Assembly (NCBI GenBank): GCA_019648995.1
Contig: BLXT01000588.1
Coordinates: forward strand, 1,622,763 to 1,645,327
Length of the DNA stretch: 22,565 nt
DNA from: Plakobranchus ocellatus
Taxonomy: Eukaryota > Mollusca > Gastropoda > Plakobranchidae
Reading direction: 5' to 3'
Under the pieces are notes generated by a model. It ran no database searches and was not told the DNA's origin. It was given only the letters and a program-made list of their open reading frames with translations. Shown piece by piece: positions 11,340 through 21,857 of the stretch; position 1 is the stretch's first letter, and each line of letters opens with the position of its first letter. The translations under genes and the position numbers were made by a program.

Positions 11340-13457
11340 ACAGCAGACAAGAACTGACAGTTATGGGTCCATTTTGGATTTTCTAACCGGCCTACGCGCC
11401 TTTTGCAAGTGGACTCATTACGCCACATTTGCAATTACGCGACAATTAGGTGCCTTTGGCTCAATTGATTAAATATCTATGCTATGAAGTTAAGAGGACC
11501 ACTTTTGGGAAAACAGTTTTGGGGTTGCATGGTTTGGCGGGCAAAGGAATTCTTGAATTTCTGAAAGACCAAACTTGACAGGGAACAACAATTATGCGCT
11601 ACGGTTACTACTGATTTTCTTATTATTATCACCAAAAAATCAGTTCTGCTCTTTTTTTTTTCAAGTCAGATATGCTAAACACATGCTCAGTTTTCCACCT
11701 GAATAGTTTCAATGAAATATTTCACCTGAAATCAATTTATTACAAGAGCTACTATTTAAAACATGCTCGAGAGAGTTTTCTAGGTCAGTTTGGCCCAATT
11801 AATCGATAGCCACACCCACCAGAGGTAGTGGTCAAAAGTTTTCCTACGCTAATTTTGTTTAGAGAGCACCACCCGTACCATTTGGTGTTCATTTGGCCCA
11901 ACTCAGATATTGCTTATTGTGATACCAGGATTGATTTAGCTCAAATCTTCAATGATTTTGGCCAACACATATATTTAATGTCGTAAGTCTAAAAATATTA
12001 ACAGAATCAATCTATGACGAGGCTCATAACTGGCATAGCCTGAATTTGACTTTCACGGTTTGTTTAGTTTTTTCCAGAGAAAACCTTTGTTTTCACTTTA
12101 ATCACGTCCAAATGTTTTTTTTTTGGTCAAAAATCGTCTTTGTGCTGCCTTCGTTTTCATGCTTTTACTGTTGAAAAATTATTAGAGAACTGTTACGCTA
12201 GGTCATTTATTATTTTCAATTTAGTATTCGTGATGAAAATTGCGTGATGAGTGCAATGCAGCAATGCAATGCACGAAGAGAAATTTCACAGCAACGGCTA
12301 TTTTATTTCGCTTCATTATACCCGGTTTTCTGAGGTATCACTTATTTTTCCAACAAAATGATTGATATCAACTCTAGAAGACACAGCAATGATTTGGTCA
12401 TGAAGAGAATTTCTTCTGACCATCTCCATACTTTTGTCTTTTGCATTGAGATGACTGCAAAAAAGCCTTTCTACAGGTTTGAAAATCTCAAGTCTGATTA
12501 TGCCGCTTCAGAAAAACAAGATGGGTGTAGAAGAATTGTCCCTGTGTCATGAAATGCTGCCTTGTCGTGAAAAACATTATACTGCTTTCCAAAATTAACT
12601 TTCTCTACACACTTCTGCGACAAGTTTCCTCCTCATAAATGTGTCAACGCGGTAATTTATGTAAGTTCTATAATGCAGATCGAATACGCCCATAGAATAT
12701 AATGTTAAAATAGCTGTGGTGAAATCTCTGATAATGTTGATTTGTTGTTCAGTTACGTTCTATATCGCAATTACAATATTAGCATCTCGAACTTTTTTTT
12801 AAAGAAAAAAGTATTGTATAAAAAATATTTTTCTAGAAATCGCATACAAAAATGTAAACATTAAATTGTGCCTTAACAATTCATGGCCTTAAAGGAACAA
12901 TACGTAAAAAGAGCAGAGGCACCTAAACAGAAAAAAATGGAATATATACGTAAGTGACAACTTAATGTCAGATGATAATCTGTCACTTTGAGGCAAAACA
13001 TTGTTTCGATGTGCGACATCGAGCATTCTCTCTTCCTGGTGACAAATGAAAAGCTAATCAAAGCACACTGCATAAAAATAAATATTAGTTGTGATGCTCT
13101 TAGATGTTTCTGAGTCCCATGAGGAACATTGATAGAGATTTCTCACACCATATCTCTAACACTACATGTTCTCATCAATGATTAACTCCCGCATCAATAA
13201 CCCAGGAGGACACTATATCTGCTTGATTCAATTTTTTTCTGTCCAGGACATAATTTTGGGGACTCTTTTGATGTTGTGGGCAAATAGCAAACTGTTGTTA
13301 AGACCAAATAGATAATCTGTTTCCATTACTAAAAAAAAAAACAACAAAAAACAACCACCAAGTCCGTTTCATTTAATGCAAAGAGTTTAAAAAAAACTGT
13401 AATGAAGTCGAATCACAAAACATTTAAATCTGAAAAAGTTTCAAGACTGTGTTTCAA
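11340..13457. other. Non-coding; no gene recognised
   Basis: AT-rich sequence with two tttggcccaa motifs 100 bases apart (about 11791 and 11891) and a short caatgca repetition near 12257-12275. Open frames at 12358-12552 (plus) and 12873-13073 (minus) have no recognisable features. Confidence 0.55.
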
Positions 13458-13489
<32 letters not shown>

Positions 13490-13498
13490 CTAATAGTT

Positions 13499-13573
<75 letters not shown>

Positions 13574-13598
13574 CTAATAGTAGTAGTAGTAGTACTAA

Positions 13599-13673
<75 letters not shown>
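13458..13673. repeat. Long (TAG)n/(AGT)n microsatellite, 72 units
   Basis: A 216-base trinucleotide array is interrupted three times by the same ACTAAT variant (13489-13494, 13573-13578, 13594-13599) and by a TTG-containing unit near 13497. The AGT frame would encode poly-Ser (13402-13686) and the opposite strand poly-Leu. One forward frame is all stops. No domain or splice context supports translation, so I call it a simple repeat, not a gene. Confidence 0.97.
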
Positions 13674-14109
13674 AGCAGGTAAGTAGCTGATATGTTTAAG
13701 TTTCATTTGCAGAAAGGGTACAAGCAGTCAACTGGGGTTTTTATTTGACAATCTGAAGGCCTACCTTTCAGTTGGAGAGTCTATTTAACTATTTTTTAAC
13801 TATTTCTGAAGATTTGAAGATAGCCTCAAGTTGTTTGACATGTTTTTAGTTAAAATAATTCCACTAGATCTCATGAAGAAGTCAATGAAATGTTTCACAC
13901 CAGTGAGATGTCTTGCTAGCTTGAGTCTGCAATTTCACCAGGATGAGTTTCAAGGTCCATAATTTTTTTTCTCTCAAATACACTAAGAAACCCAAAGTGG
14001 ACATATTTTCCTCCTGACCGTTATTATTGCTTCTGCTAAAAATACATAGCATATCTTTGGCAGAGTAAGTAGTGATTTTATTATATTGTATTCGATATAC
14101 GAAAGATGA

Positions 14110-14410
14110 ATGCTTCTATGATATAGATCTAGATTTGCATACGTGATAGAGTTGTAACATAAAGTCTTAATTTAGTCTAGATCTAGTTCAGATTGAGCAA
14201 AGCTGTGGCAAGAATCAGAATTCTAAATATGTAAGTCATACTTCCTACCTCCATTTCCAAAGTAAACATTAACTTACTTCAGTGTAGATCTAAGGATCTA
14301 GAACTCAAGATCTCAAACACTAGCCTACTAGGGATTGTAGAGAATCGGAAATTCAATATGTTTAAAAAAACAATCGGAATGGTTGACGAGTTAGAGATCT
14401 AGGGCGGTAC
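14110..14410. repeat. GATCTAGA-rich patch
   Basis: Short palindromic motifs of the agatctaga/tctagatc type recur about ten times (for example near 14126, 14176, 14286, 14300 and 14396) within otherwise ordinary AT-rich sequence. No larger repeat unit is seen. I associate such motifs with gastropod genomes, from memory. Confidence 0.55.
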
Positions 14411-16664
14411 AAATAATTTTAAGTAACGTGGCGTGCTTATCTTTAGGTTAAAACGAAAGCGTTTCAGAATTTCGCAAGCATCTAAAAGTTCATAGCAGGC
14501 ACATTTAAGTTGATTTTGTTACTTTGTATAGAAAATCAGTGCACTTTGATTTTAGATCTCGATGGGTTTGCTATATATTATATCTTCTTTTGTTCACCCT
14601 TTTAACAACATAAAATTTGTTTTCTTTTTTGCTGGCTAGCATGAAATAGTCTACTGAACACAAAACGGTCAAAAGTTAAGCTCACACTGAAAGCACAATG
14701 CAAAATAACCGCGATAAAAGATACAGTGCGTCTAAGACTACTTCCTGTTACGTCACAAGCAGGAAGTTGTGCCAAGTTTAAGGTCTTGTATCGATAAGGC
14801 TGTGCTGAGATCAATGCGAGGTCCCAGAATCATATAGAACGCACCAATTTTAATCCGATTTGATTCCTTCGTTTTCTGCAACACGTCGTGAACGCAGTCT
14901 AGAGATCAAGGTTAGGTGCAGACGATGACTTTACCTAGCTCAAATTTTAGATAACATACAGATTTACGTCTAGCTCTAAATCTGGTTTATATTTTATGAT
15001 TTGAGAGAACTCGTTTCAAGACTTGACATTATTTCGCTTCAATGATAAAAAAAAAACTAAGATGATTTTACAAACTAAATCAAATCGGGCTTTGACATCT
15101 TACAAATGTTTCATTTTAGACACACCAATCATTAGAAAATCTGTGAAGTAAATCTAAACTCGCCTCCATTTATAATAAAAATGCAATATTTAGGGAAATA
15201 ATGAAAAGGAAAGGAAGGGTTAATCCATTACACGAAAAGCAAACAAAACAGCAAGAGCTCTGATTAAGAAAACAACAAAAGGCTGATCTGGGCTTAAGAT
15301 CGAGTCTGGCCTAGATTTTACTCCTTCGTTAGAGGTACGTAATGAAAGATACGATTTTTGTGCCCAACAGGTACCTTTGATTCATTCAGCATAAAATGTT
15401 GCCAACTTCATCAAATTTAGTCAACAAGTATACTTGAAAATTAGGATTAAGATTAAGATCTTGATCCAAACTAGAAGCAGGTTGTTTTGTTCTCTTACTG
15501 GTGAAAAAACCACAGAAAATTTGTCTTTAATTATAGGTCTTAGTTAGACGCTTCGCTCAGTAAAATGAAAAGTAGGTCCTGTAAAATTATTAAAACTCCT
15601 TTTAACAGAAGAACTCATTGGAGCAGAGAGATTAAACATTGTAAATTACGGCCTACATTCCTAGTTTCCCATCCTTGCGCTATTTGCACGCGTAGACCTA
15701 CTTCTCATTTTAAAATTAAAGGCATAAGGAAATTTATGCTTAAAGCGAAAAGCAAACAAGCGGAGAAAAGTATTTATTTTAGTTTAAAGTGTTGTTTAAA
15801 GCGTAATGGCCCAGTAAAAAGTCGATGAAAAGAAAAGGTAATAATAACAAATTTGGTGTTTTGTAAATTGAATCAAGACCTAGACTCGGTATGATTGACG
15901 TTTGTTCTATCCGTGTTTACTTAAAATATTCCGTCAAATTTAAAGTCGGCGGCAGGTAGGCCTGTAATATATAGTTGAACAGTATGATTATATTTTTTAG
16001 CCTTTTCTTTCTTTTACCTCTTCTACATCTGGGATGTCTAAAAATGGAGAACAGTATGGCAACTTTCCAAGATTCTGTAGTTACACAAATTCACAAACAC
16101 CAGCGGTCCATCTCTTAGCCATGTCTTCACCTTTTTATACTTTTTATTTTCTAAAATGCGAAAACGATTAGGCCTGCATGAATTTATTAGATCCTATCGT
16201 AAAGACAAGATGCCACGAACAAACTTCCATAGATGTTTACGGACCAGGGAAGGGATACATGAGAGTATTTGCTTGGTCAGTGTTTTTAGCTAACCTCTTT
16301 ATGATGTTAACTTCTCTTGTTTGCGTTAAAATGACCTAATTAGTGTGGGCATCTCATAACTAGTATTATCTGGAAAGTGAAGGAAATGGTATAGAAGGAC
16401 AATTGAGAGATTGCTGAGAAATAGAACTCCGGTGTTAGTGTGTAAATCTGTAATAAAACCTCTATTCAATTTTCGGCAAGATTTGAAGCGATATATTGTT
16501 CTTAAGTCTGTTTAAAAGAACTGTAGCGGGCAGTATTCAGCTAAACTTATAACTGAACAGCACAAAGCATATCTTGATAGTAATTTATATCGAGCGCTAT
16601 GTTATAGCTCGCCAGAAAACAATTTTATTTTTATCCTTCTCACTATCGCTTTAAACAGTTTTTC

Positions 16665-16860
16665 CAATCTGGATCTAAATCTAATATTTATGTTTTTATA
16701 TCTAGATTCAAGATTTTAAATCTAATGTAAATCTAGAGATCAAATTTGTATACTTAATTGCTCATAATACAATCTTGATCTAGACTGTCGACTGCAGAAT
16801 ATTGTCGACGGCAGATATAGATTAAATCTACATCTAATCCAGCCTAGAAGCTACTTCAAG
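16665..16860. repeat. Second GATCTAGA/AAATCTA-rich patch
   Basis: Recurring aaatcta, atctaga and gatctaga motifs, plus a short direct repeat tgtcgac-gcag at about 16786 and 16803. It resembles the patch at 14110-14410 in composition but does not align to it as a single repeat. Confidence 0.5.
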
Positions 16861-17001
16861 ATATCATCGGGAGAGAGAAGTAGGTCCTCTGTCACCTTTA
16901 TGAACACCTTTTGCTAACAATATCATTTAATGTATTGTTGTTTTAACTTGGACCAAGGAATTTTCAAAGCACACCAAAATCGTGACAAGATTTTAAAAGA
17001 T

Positions 17002-17118
17002 GGTTTCTCCGATCCGGTATGACATATTCTAGAAGAATTAACTATATCTTGGAGAAACCCGCAATATTTTTTTTTTAAAGGGTGGACAAATATAGTGTTA
17101 TACAAGTTCTTCTAGAAT
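17002..17118. repeat. Imperfect nested inverted repeats next to dispersed repeat copy B
   Basis: Two arm pairs are visible. ggtttctcc (17002-17010) pairs with ggagaaacc (17051-17059). attctagaagaa (17026-17037) pairs with ttcttctagaat (17107-17118). The pairs interlock rather than nest cleanly, so a single hairpin is not formed. It may be debris of a small inverted-repeat transposon. Confidence 0.4.
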
Positions 17119-17148
17119 TTTTTCCTGTCATTTTCCACAAATTTTCCA

Positions 17149-17332
17149 TACAAAGGAACTAAGTCGACTTAAAAAAGCGTACAATAAACTTTTAAATACT
17201 TTCAGAGGTCTGAAACGTTGTTTAAGTCTAATTTCTAAAGATAAGCGCGGCATGATGCCTACAGCTTTTTGTATTGCCCTTGTCTCTGGCTTGTCCTTTC
17301 ATATGTTGTGTTTTGCAAGGTGCTATAAATGG
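17149..17332. repeat. Dispersed repeat, copy B (pairs with 7815-7991)
   Basis: This is the same-orientation counterpart of 7815-7991, starting at a common a-aaggaact-aa block and ending at ggtgctataaat. The copies are well diverged and carry several small gaps, so the insertions are old. A 3' end in gtgctataaa resembles ends of some SINE and LINE families, but I see no Pol III boxes, so the class is open. Confidence 0.7.
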
Positions 17333-17497
17333 AAGTTTTTTTTTTCCTTTTTATTTAGAACCTGCCATTAATAAACACTCTGCTTCTATAGCGGGCGTTG
17401 GCTACGTCAAATCGGGCTCAAAGCGGGACGTTCAATATGCATTAGGGATTGGCCACGGGTATGGCTCATTTGATGTATTTTATGTATTTATAAATAA

Positions 17498-17529
17498 ACA
17501 CACACACGTACACACACACTCGCACACAT
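17498..17529. repeat. (CA)n microsatellite, interrupted
   Basis: About 16 CA units are broken by GTA and TCG interruptions. It lies about 170 bases right of dispersed repeat copy B. Confidence 0.9.
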
Positions 17530-17909
17530 AATACGTTTGCTTTGTGTGGGTCATTGTCTTTTTTTTACGCTTAACAGATTGCCTTTTTTCTCAGTTTTGA
17601 GACCTAATAATTTGGCTACAGGCCCCTAAAATTTTAAAAGAGATTTGCTTCATAAGATGTGGATTTTGATAGGCCAATTCTATCTAGATTTTTTAGACAA
17701 AAGCTTAAATTACTAAAATCTATAACTTATGATTTAAGTTATATTTATATAAATGCAGATTTTGAGAATCAATCTCACTTTTAAAAAGGACATAAATTAT
17801 CTGGCTTTACATTTCTAAAATTGTAAAAGCTTATTATTCAGGTTATATGTATGCTGATTACAACTTCTCCATTTAAATTAGAGATGAACATCTTGTCCTC
17901 TATAAAGGG

Positions 17910-17911
<2 letters not shown>

Positions 17912-17970
<59 letters not shown>
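17912..17970. repeat. (TA)n microsatellite
   Basis: About 59 bases of alternating A and T, uninterrupted up to 17963 and then broken by one G. Self-complementary on both strands; open frames through it (Ile-Tyr repeats) are meaningless. Confidence 0.97.
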
Positions 17971-17971
<1 letters not shown>

Positions 17972-19289
17972 TCACACATATATAGGCAAATTTTGACCTG
18001 ATCACAATAATACGAAAGGTAGGAATCTCAATTCCTCTCGAGAAAATCGTTTCTGTAAAAGCCATACTTCACCAAATATTCGTGACGAATTTTCTGATCG
18101 AATCAAAACTATAATGGGCGTTCTTTGGCCATTCCAGGCCGTTGTATTTGTAAATTACAACATTGCGTGTCATCTATTGCATTGCATTTAGAGCTACAGT
18201 TCAAGGATCACGGAAGTGCAGAGATAATTTAAAAGTCTTACGTCCATCATTAAGTTAAATTACGTTGTTCTCGCTGTAACAATCAGTTTTAAAGCCATAT
18301 TATGTAAATAGCAAACATAATGATCTAGCCCAGATTTTTTTGAATTTCAACGTCCAGAAATGGTCTATGTTTCGATGTTTATATTGAATAAGCATATTGT
18401 GAATTAATCAATATTTAGTTCTCGCTAAAAAACAAAAACAACAAAAAAAGAGAAACTTTTTGACACGGAGGAGCGAAGATTGTAACTGAAATCCTGCTTA
18501 TGGAATTATTACGCTCTGAAAAAATTCCTAAGTACCAGCAGAAGCATTGATTTAGAACTTAAGCAGAACAGACTAAAAAGGAGTAACACGAAAAGATATC
18601 AGGAAGAAAATCTTAAAACCACAAGTTCAAAATTAAGAGCGCCATTGAAGCACATACAATAAGGCGAACTCCGAGAACTTGTAAATTACTTAAAATTTGA
18701 TAGAACAAAATAAAAGAAAACAAAATGAGTAAAAGTTTAAATTCAAACTAGCCAAAACCTATTTTTTGTGCTCGTATTGAGATTAATGTTTATTTGAATT
18801 ATTGATTTAAATGTCACAATTTCATAATTTCGAAACTTAAGCCAAAGCAAACGAAAAAAAAAATGTGCAAGGTTGTACAATAACAAAAGTTGATAACGCA
18901 AGGATAAAATAAAGTTAAAGGAGATGAATATTTATCTTTACAAAAGAGCTACAAGCCTGTTGCGCCATGATAGGCACAAGAAAGGCCTGTTCTTATCAGA
19001 CGGCCGTGCTGATTAAACATATGAATATTACATTACAAGTGAACCATAAATATTTGACAATAAGAATAATTTCAACTCCATAATACCTTGTGATAATCGC
19101 CTTATCGGAAACCTTTCTGATCCTGCAATATTATACAATGTTATGCTTTGTTTAAAATTCTCCAAGGCCAAATATATGACACGAACCATAAGAGATTATA
19201 ACTTTGAGATATGCAGTGGTGATAGAAATAGTTTTCATATTCCGTCCAAATTTTTGCTCTTTTGTTCGATAATATAGTGATTATCGCGG

Positions 19290-19328
<39 letters not shown>

Positions 19329-19925
19329 GGAGGGGGATCATGGTCGTTTTGTTTAGATTTGCATTAAGTTAAGTGCACTTTTGATTTGAGATTCTTCAAA
19401 TAAACATTATTTCTGAAAGCAAGTGAGAATAATAGACTTTGTCAGCACATTATGTCTGTTACTATCTAAAATATAGAAAACATCGAATAAAAAGAGTCCC
19501 TCTCTAAAAATCTGAAGAAATATTCTCTGTGTCTTAAGCTTTTAGCTCAAAGATGACGATAATTATTTAACCGTTTACTTAACACATTACTTATTCAAAA
19601 TTCCAATTTTTTCAAACGGAGAATCTCTTTATAAAAAAAAAAAAGCTTTAAAGTAGATTATAACATTGCCTGTATAAACATGCGATCCATCTACCATATA
19701 ATTTTCCATGAGAGCTTTTCTGAAAGCTAGATCTGAGAAAGAGAGCGTAAAAAATGAAATTACTTTTTAAACAAAGTAACATTTGAAGGCGCATTTTCCC
19801 CCTCACCCATTAGGGTAAATTTTACAGAACACTCCTTCAAGCTACATCAAGCTTATTGAGATCTCACCAATCTTTGTTGATCGAGAGATATTTCGGCAGT
19901 TTAAGGAAGTAACTAATAATGTATG
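17971..19925. other. Region downstream of the SLC5 gene; no separate gene recognised
   Basis: Part of this must hold the 3' UTR of the minus-strand SLC5 gene. Scanning by eye I found no AATAAA or ATTAAA on the minus strand within about 1 kb of the stop codon; the nearest AATAAA lies near 18789-18794, about 1.13 kb away. The GT microsatellite at 19295-19325 lies inside that span. No other coding signal was found. Confidence 0.45.
19295..19325. repeat. (GT)n microsatellite
   Basis: A 31-base uninterrupted GT run followed by a short G-rich stretch (aggggaggggg). It lies about 600 bases beyond the stop codon of the SLC5 gene and could be in its 3' UTR or just beyond it. Confidence 0.97.
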
Positions 19926-21788
19926 TTAATAATTTGTCATATCTTTCAGCTCATCGTCGTTTTTCTCAAGCGCGTATACTCGCGAGTGCATAAAGTGTCG
20001 GCTGAAAGGAAACAGAAGTTTGGCCTCTGGCAGAGCCTTCCTGGCTAGAAACTGATTAGTGACCAGGCTTGTAGCCAGGCCTATCAGCACAGTTATTAAT
20101 ACACCTATTAAAGGATTCCATACGTAAGACACATCGTATAGAGAGAAATGTCTTCCGTCAGACTCTGACACAGATGGAGGTTGCAAGGTGACAGAAAGAC
20201 TCTCTTTAGTGACGGCTGGGAAAGAAGTGAGATCTGCAGGCTTCGAAACATTCAAATTTGCAGTTATGTTGCGCATGAGAGAGGATGCTCCTGTGGTCCA
20301 GTTAGAGGCATAATCATCGGTATTCCAGGATTTTATGTAATCAGTGTTGCAACTGTCGGTAGGGCCTGGAGGCAAGGTTTTTGCAGGGTGTCCAAATGCA
20401 ACAGATCCAATAGCCATCCATAAGCTGGTAGCTAATCCTGTGGAGCAACCGACTAACGCACCTATAAAATTTGCCTGTGGAAATGTTGCTCCCAGAATAA
20501 AAAGGCCGAGAAGAGGTCCATTAGTCGCTCCAAGAGAGGTGTACGTTATTTGCGTTACTGGACCTTGAAATTCTTTTGCAAGATAGGCAAGTCCGATTAC
20601 GGCTATTCCAAAAATGCCCACAAAAACCTTTGTTGTAGTTGTGACAATTGATTCTGATTTGTTACGAAGAAACCTGGATAAAAAATCTTCTACTGTGTTC
20701 GCTGCTAAAGAATTTATACCTGAGGAAAGAGTGCTCAAAGCTCCTGAAAAAATCGTTGAGATATAGAGTCCGGAAAGTCCCGGTAGAGTTTTCAGCGTAT
20801 GAATAACAAAGTAAGGTACGAGCTGGTTCTTGTTTTGTATGTAGCCTGCGGCTAATGGGTCACACCTACTTTCATGAAAATAGGCTACGAGGACGAGGCC
20901 TGTGGCGTCAAGAACTAGGTTGAAGATAGCGATGATTGGAATTGCAAACACGAATACTTTGTATGCATCTCTTTTTGACTTAATTGATACCACTCTCTGA
21001 ACACTGGATTGAGAGAAATGAGTCGAAAGCCAATAGAAAAAAGCTCCAAAGCTTAGGTTCCAAACAGTATGGCGGACCCTAGGATCAAGGTCCACCTCAT
21101 CCAGAACGATTCTACCTGTCTCCTTGCCTATTCTCCACACTTCTTTCGGTCCTCCTACATCTATAGACCCTTTTATGAGAACTGTAAACATACCCACGAA
21201 AATAAAAAACGACTGGAACACGTCTGTCCATATAACACTTTTTATTCCGCCCAGAGTGGTATAAATAGTTCCTACTGCTCCGACCAGGATTATAGACAGC
21301 CATAGTGGTACTCCAACGGCCGTTTCTAGAGCTAGAGCTGGTGCTAATAGAGCTACTGTCATGTAAGACAAACTCGAGATGACTCCGATAACAGCACCAA
21401 ACAACTGGACAGCTCTAGACTCGTATCGCATCGCCAAATACTCATACACACTAGTCAGCTTCAAAGGATACAACAGTGGAATCACTGTATAAATACCTAC
21501 CAAGTACGAGAGAAACATAGAAGCGATGTTGTATATATACATGGTGCCGTAGGTGTACATTTCTGTAGGGATCCCAAGAATAGCTATGGCCGATTGGAAT
21601 GTTGCAAATAAAGACAGACAAACTGGAAGAGCACTCATTTGTCTGCCTCCTAGCAGGTAATCTACCTTTGTTTTCTGGTTCCTGTTAGAAAAAGCAAAGA
21701 AAAGTCCTATAGCCATAGAACCGGATAGCATCACTGCCAACAAGACATAATCAGCGGTTCCAAAAGAGACTCGCTCGGACTGAGACAT
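19926..21788 (-). CDS. SLC5-family sodium-coupled solute symporter (monocarboxylate/multivitamin/iodide branch), single exon, 620 aa
   Basis: This is a plasma-membrane sodium/solute symporter; family members couple inward Na+ flow to uptake of monocarboxylates, biotin/pantothenate or iodide. I start it at the first in-frame ATG (21788, A at -3). The open frame continues upstream to a TAG at 21855-21857, but only a GTG (21809) precedes this ATG. The ATG start puts 13 residues before the first helix motif (DYVLL), as in human SLC5A8. Hydrophobic segments fall near residues 14-33, 50-72, 82-106, 125-151, 159-180, 184-205, 240-258, 276-303, 324-362, 384-404, 411-433, 439-463 and 554-579, matching the 13-helix SLC5 fold. 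Diagnostic blocks are LGGRQM, LGIPTEMYTYG, SVYEYLAMRY, TLGGIKSVIWTDVFQ (about 179-192), SSVQR and SGALSTLSSGIN. S352/T353 match the NIS Na+-site pair S353/T354. A 90-residue loop before the last helix has sequons at N496, N507 and N513. The length is normal for the family. The stop is TAA at 19926-19928. The substrate cannot be read from the sequence. Confidence 0.95.
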   Translation of the reverse strand: MSQSERVSFGTADYVLLAVMLSGSMAIGLFFAFSNRNQKTKVDYLLGGRQMSALPVCLSLFATFQSAIAILGIPTEMYTYGTMYIYNIASMFLSYLVGIYTVIPLLYPLKLTSVYEYLAMRYESRAVQLFGAVIGVISSLSYMTVALLAPALALETAVGVPLWLSIILVGAVGTIYTTLGGIKSVIWTDVFQSFFIFVGMFTVLIKGSIDVGGPKEVWRIGKETGRIVLDEVDLDPRVRHTVWNLSFGAFFYWLSTHFSQSSVQRVVSIKSKRDAYKVFVFAIPIIAIFNLVLDATGLVLVAYFHESRCDPLAAGYIQNKNQLVPYFVIHTLKTLPGLSGLYISTIFSGALSTLSSGINSLAANTVEDFLSRFLRNKSESIVTTTTKVFVGIFGIAVIGLAYLAKEFQGPVTQITYTSLGATNGPLLGLFILGATFPQANFIGALVGCSTGLATSLWMAIGSVAFGHPAKTLPPGPTDSCNTDYIKSWNTDDYASNWTTGASSLMRNITANLNVSKPADLTSFPAVTKESLSVTLQPPSVSESDGRHFSLYDVSYVWNPLIGVLITVLIGLATSLVTNQFLARKALPEAKLLFPFSRHFMHSRVYALEKNDDELKDMTNY

Positions 21789-21857
21789 TGTGTTGTTTTG
21801 AGCAAGCACTGTAAGTTTTTCTACAAGGTTGTTGCTATTAAAAATTGTTTTTTTCTA
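21789..21857 (-). other. Probable 5' UTR or upstream exon boundary of the SLC5 gene
   Basis: Between the in-frame TAG at 21855-21857 and the chosen ATG the frame is open but holds no ATG, so this is most simply 5' leader. On the minus strand, CTTACAG ending at 21810 could be a splice acceptor joining a distant non-coding 5' exon, but the pyrimidine tract before it is poor. The same bases read as a good donor (GTAAGT) on the plus strand, which I take as chance. I see no convincing core promoter. Confidence 0.35.

Larger units (their letters stand above)
13690..17001. other. Non-coding, GATCTAGA-rich; no gene recognised
   Basis: The longest open frame (15565-15828 plus, 87 residues, ATG start) is lysine- and arginine-rich with four cysteines, but has no domain I recognise, and its base composition matches its surroundings. 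The frame at 14602-14814 (minus) is equally anonymous. I see no exon signals. Confidence 0.55.

Noticed and set aside
13402-13706. Open frames giving poly-Ser (plus) and poly-Leu (minus)
   Set aside because: They exist only because of the TAG/AGT microsatellite; there are no flanking domain or splice signals.
15565-15828. 87-residue basic, Cys-containing frame with an ATG start
   Set aside because: No recognisable domain, composition like the surrounding AT-rich DNA, and no supporting exon signals.
20181-21305. Plus- and minus-strand overlapping frames inside the SLC5 gene
   Set aside because: They are other-frame shadows of the 620-residue transporter.
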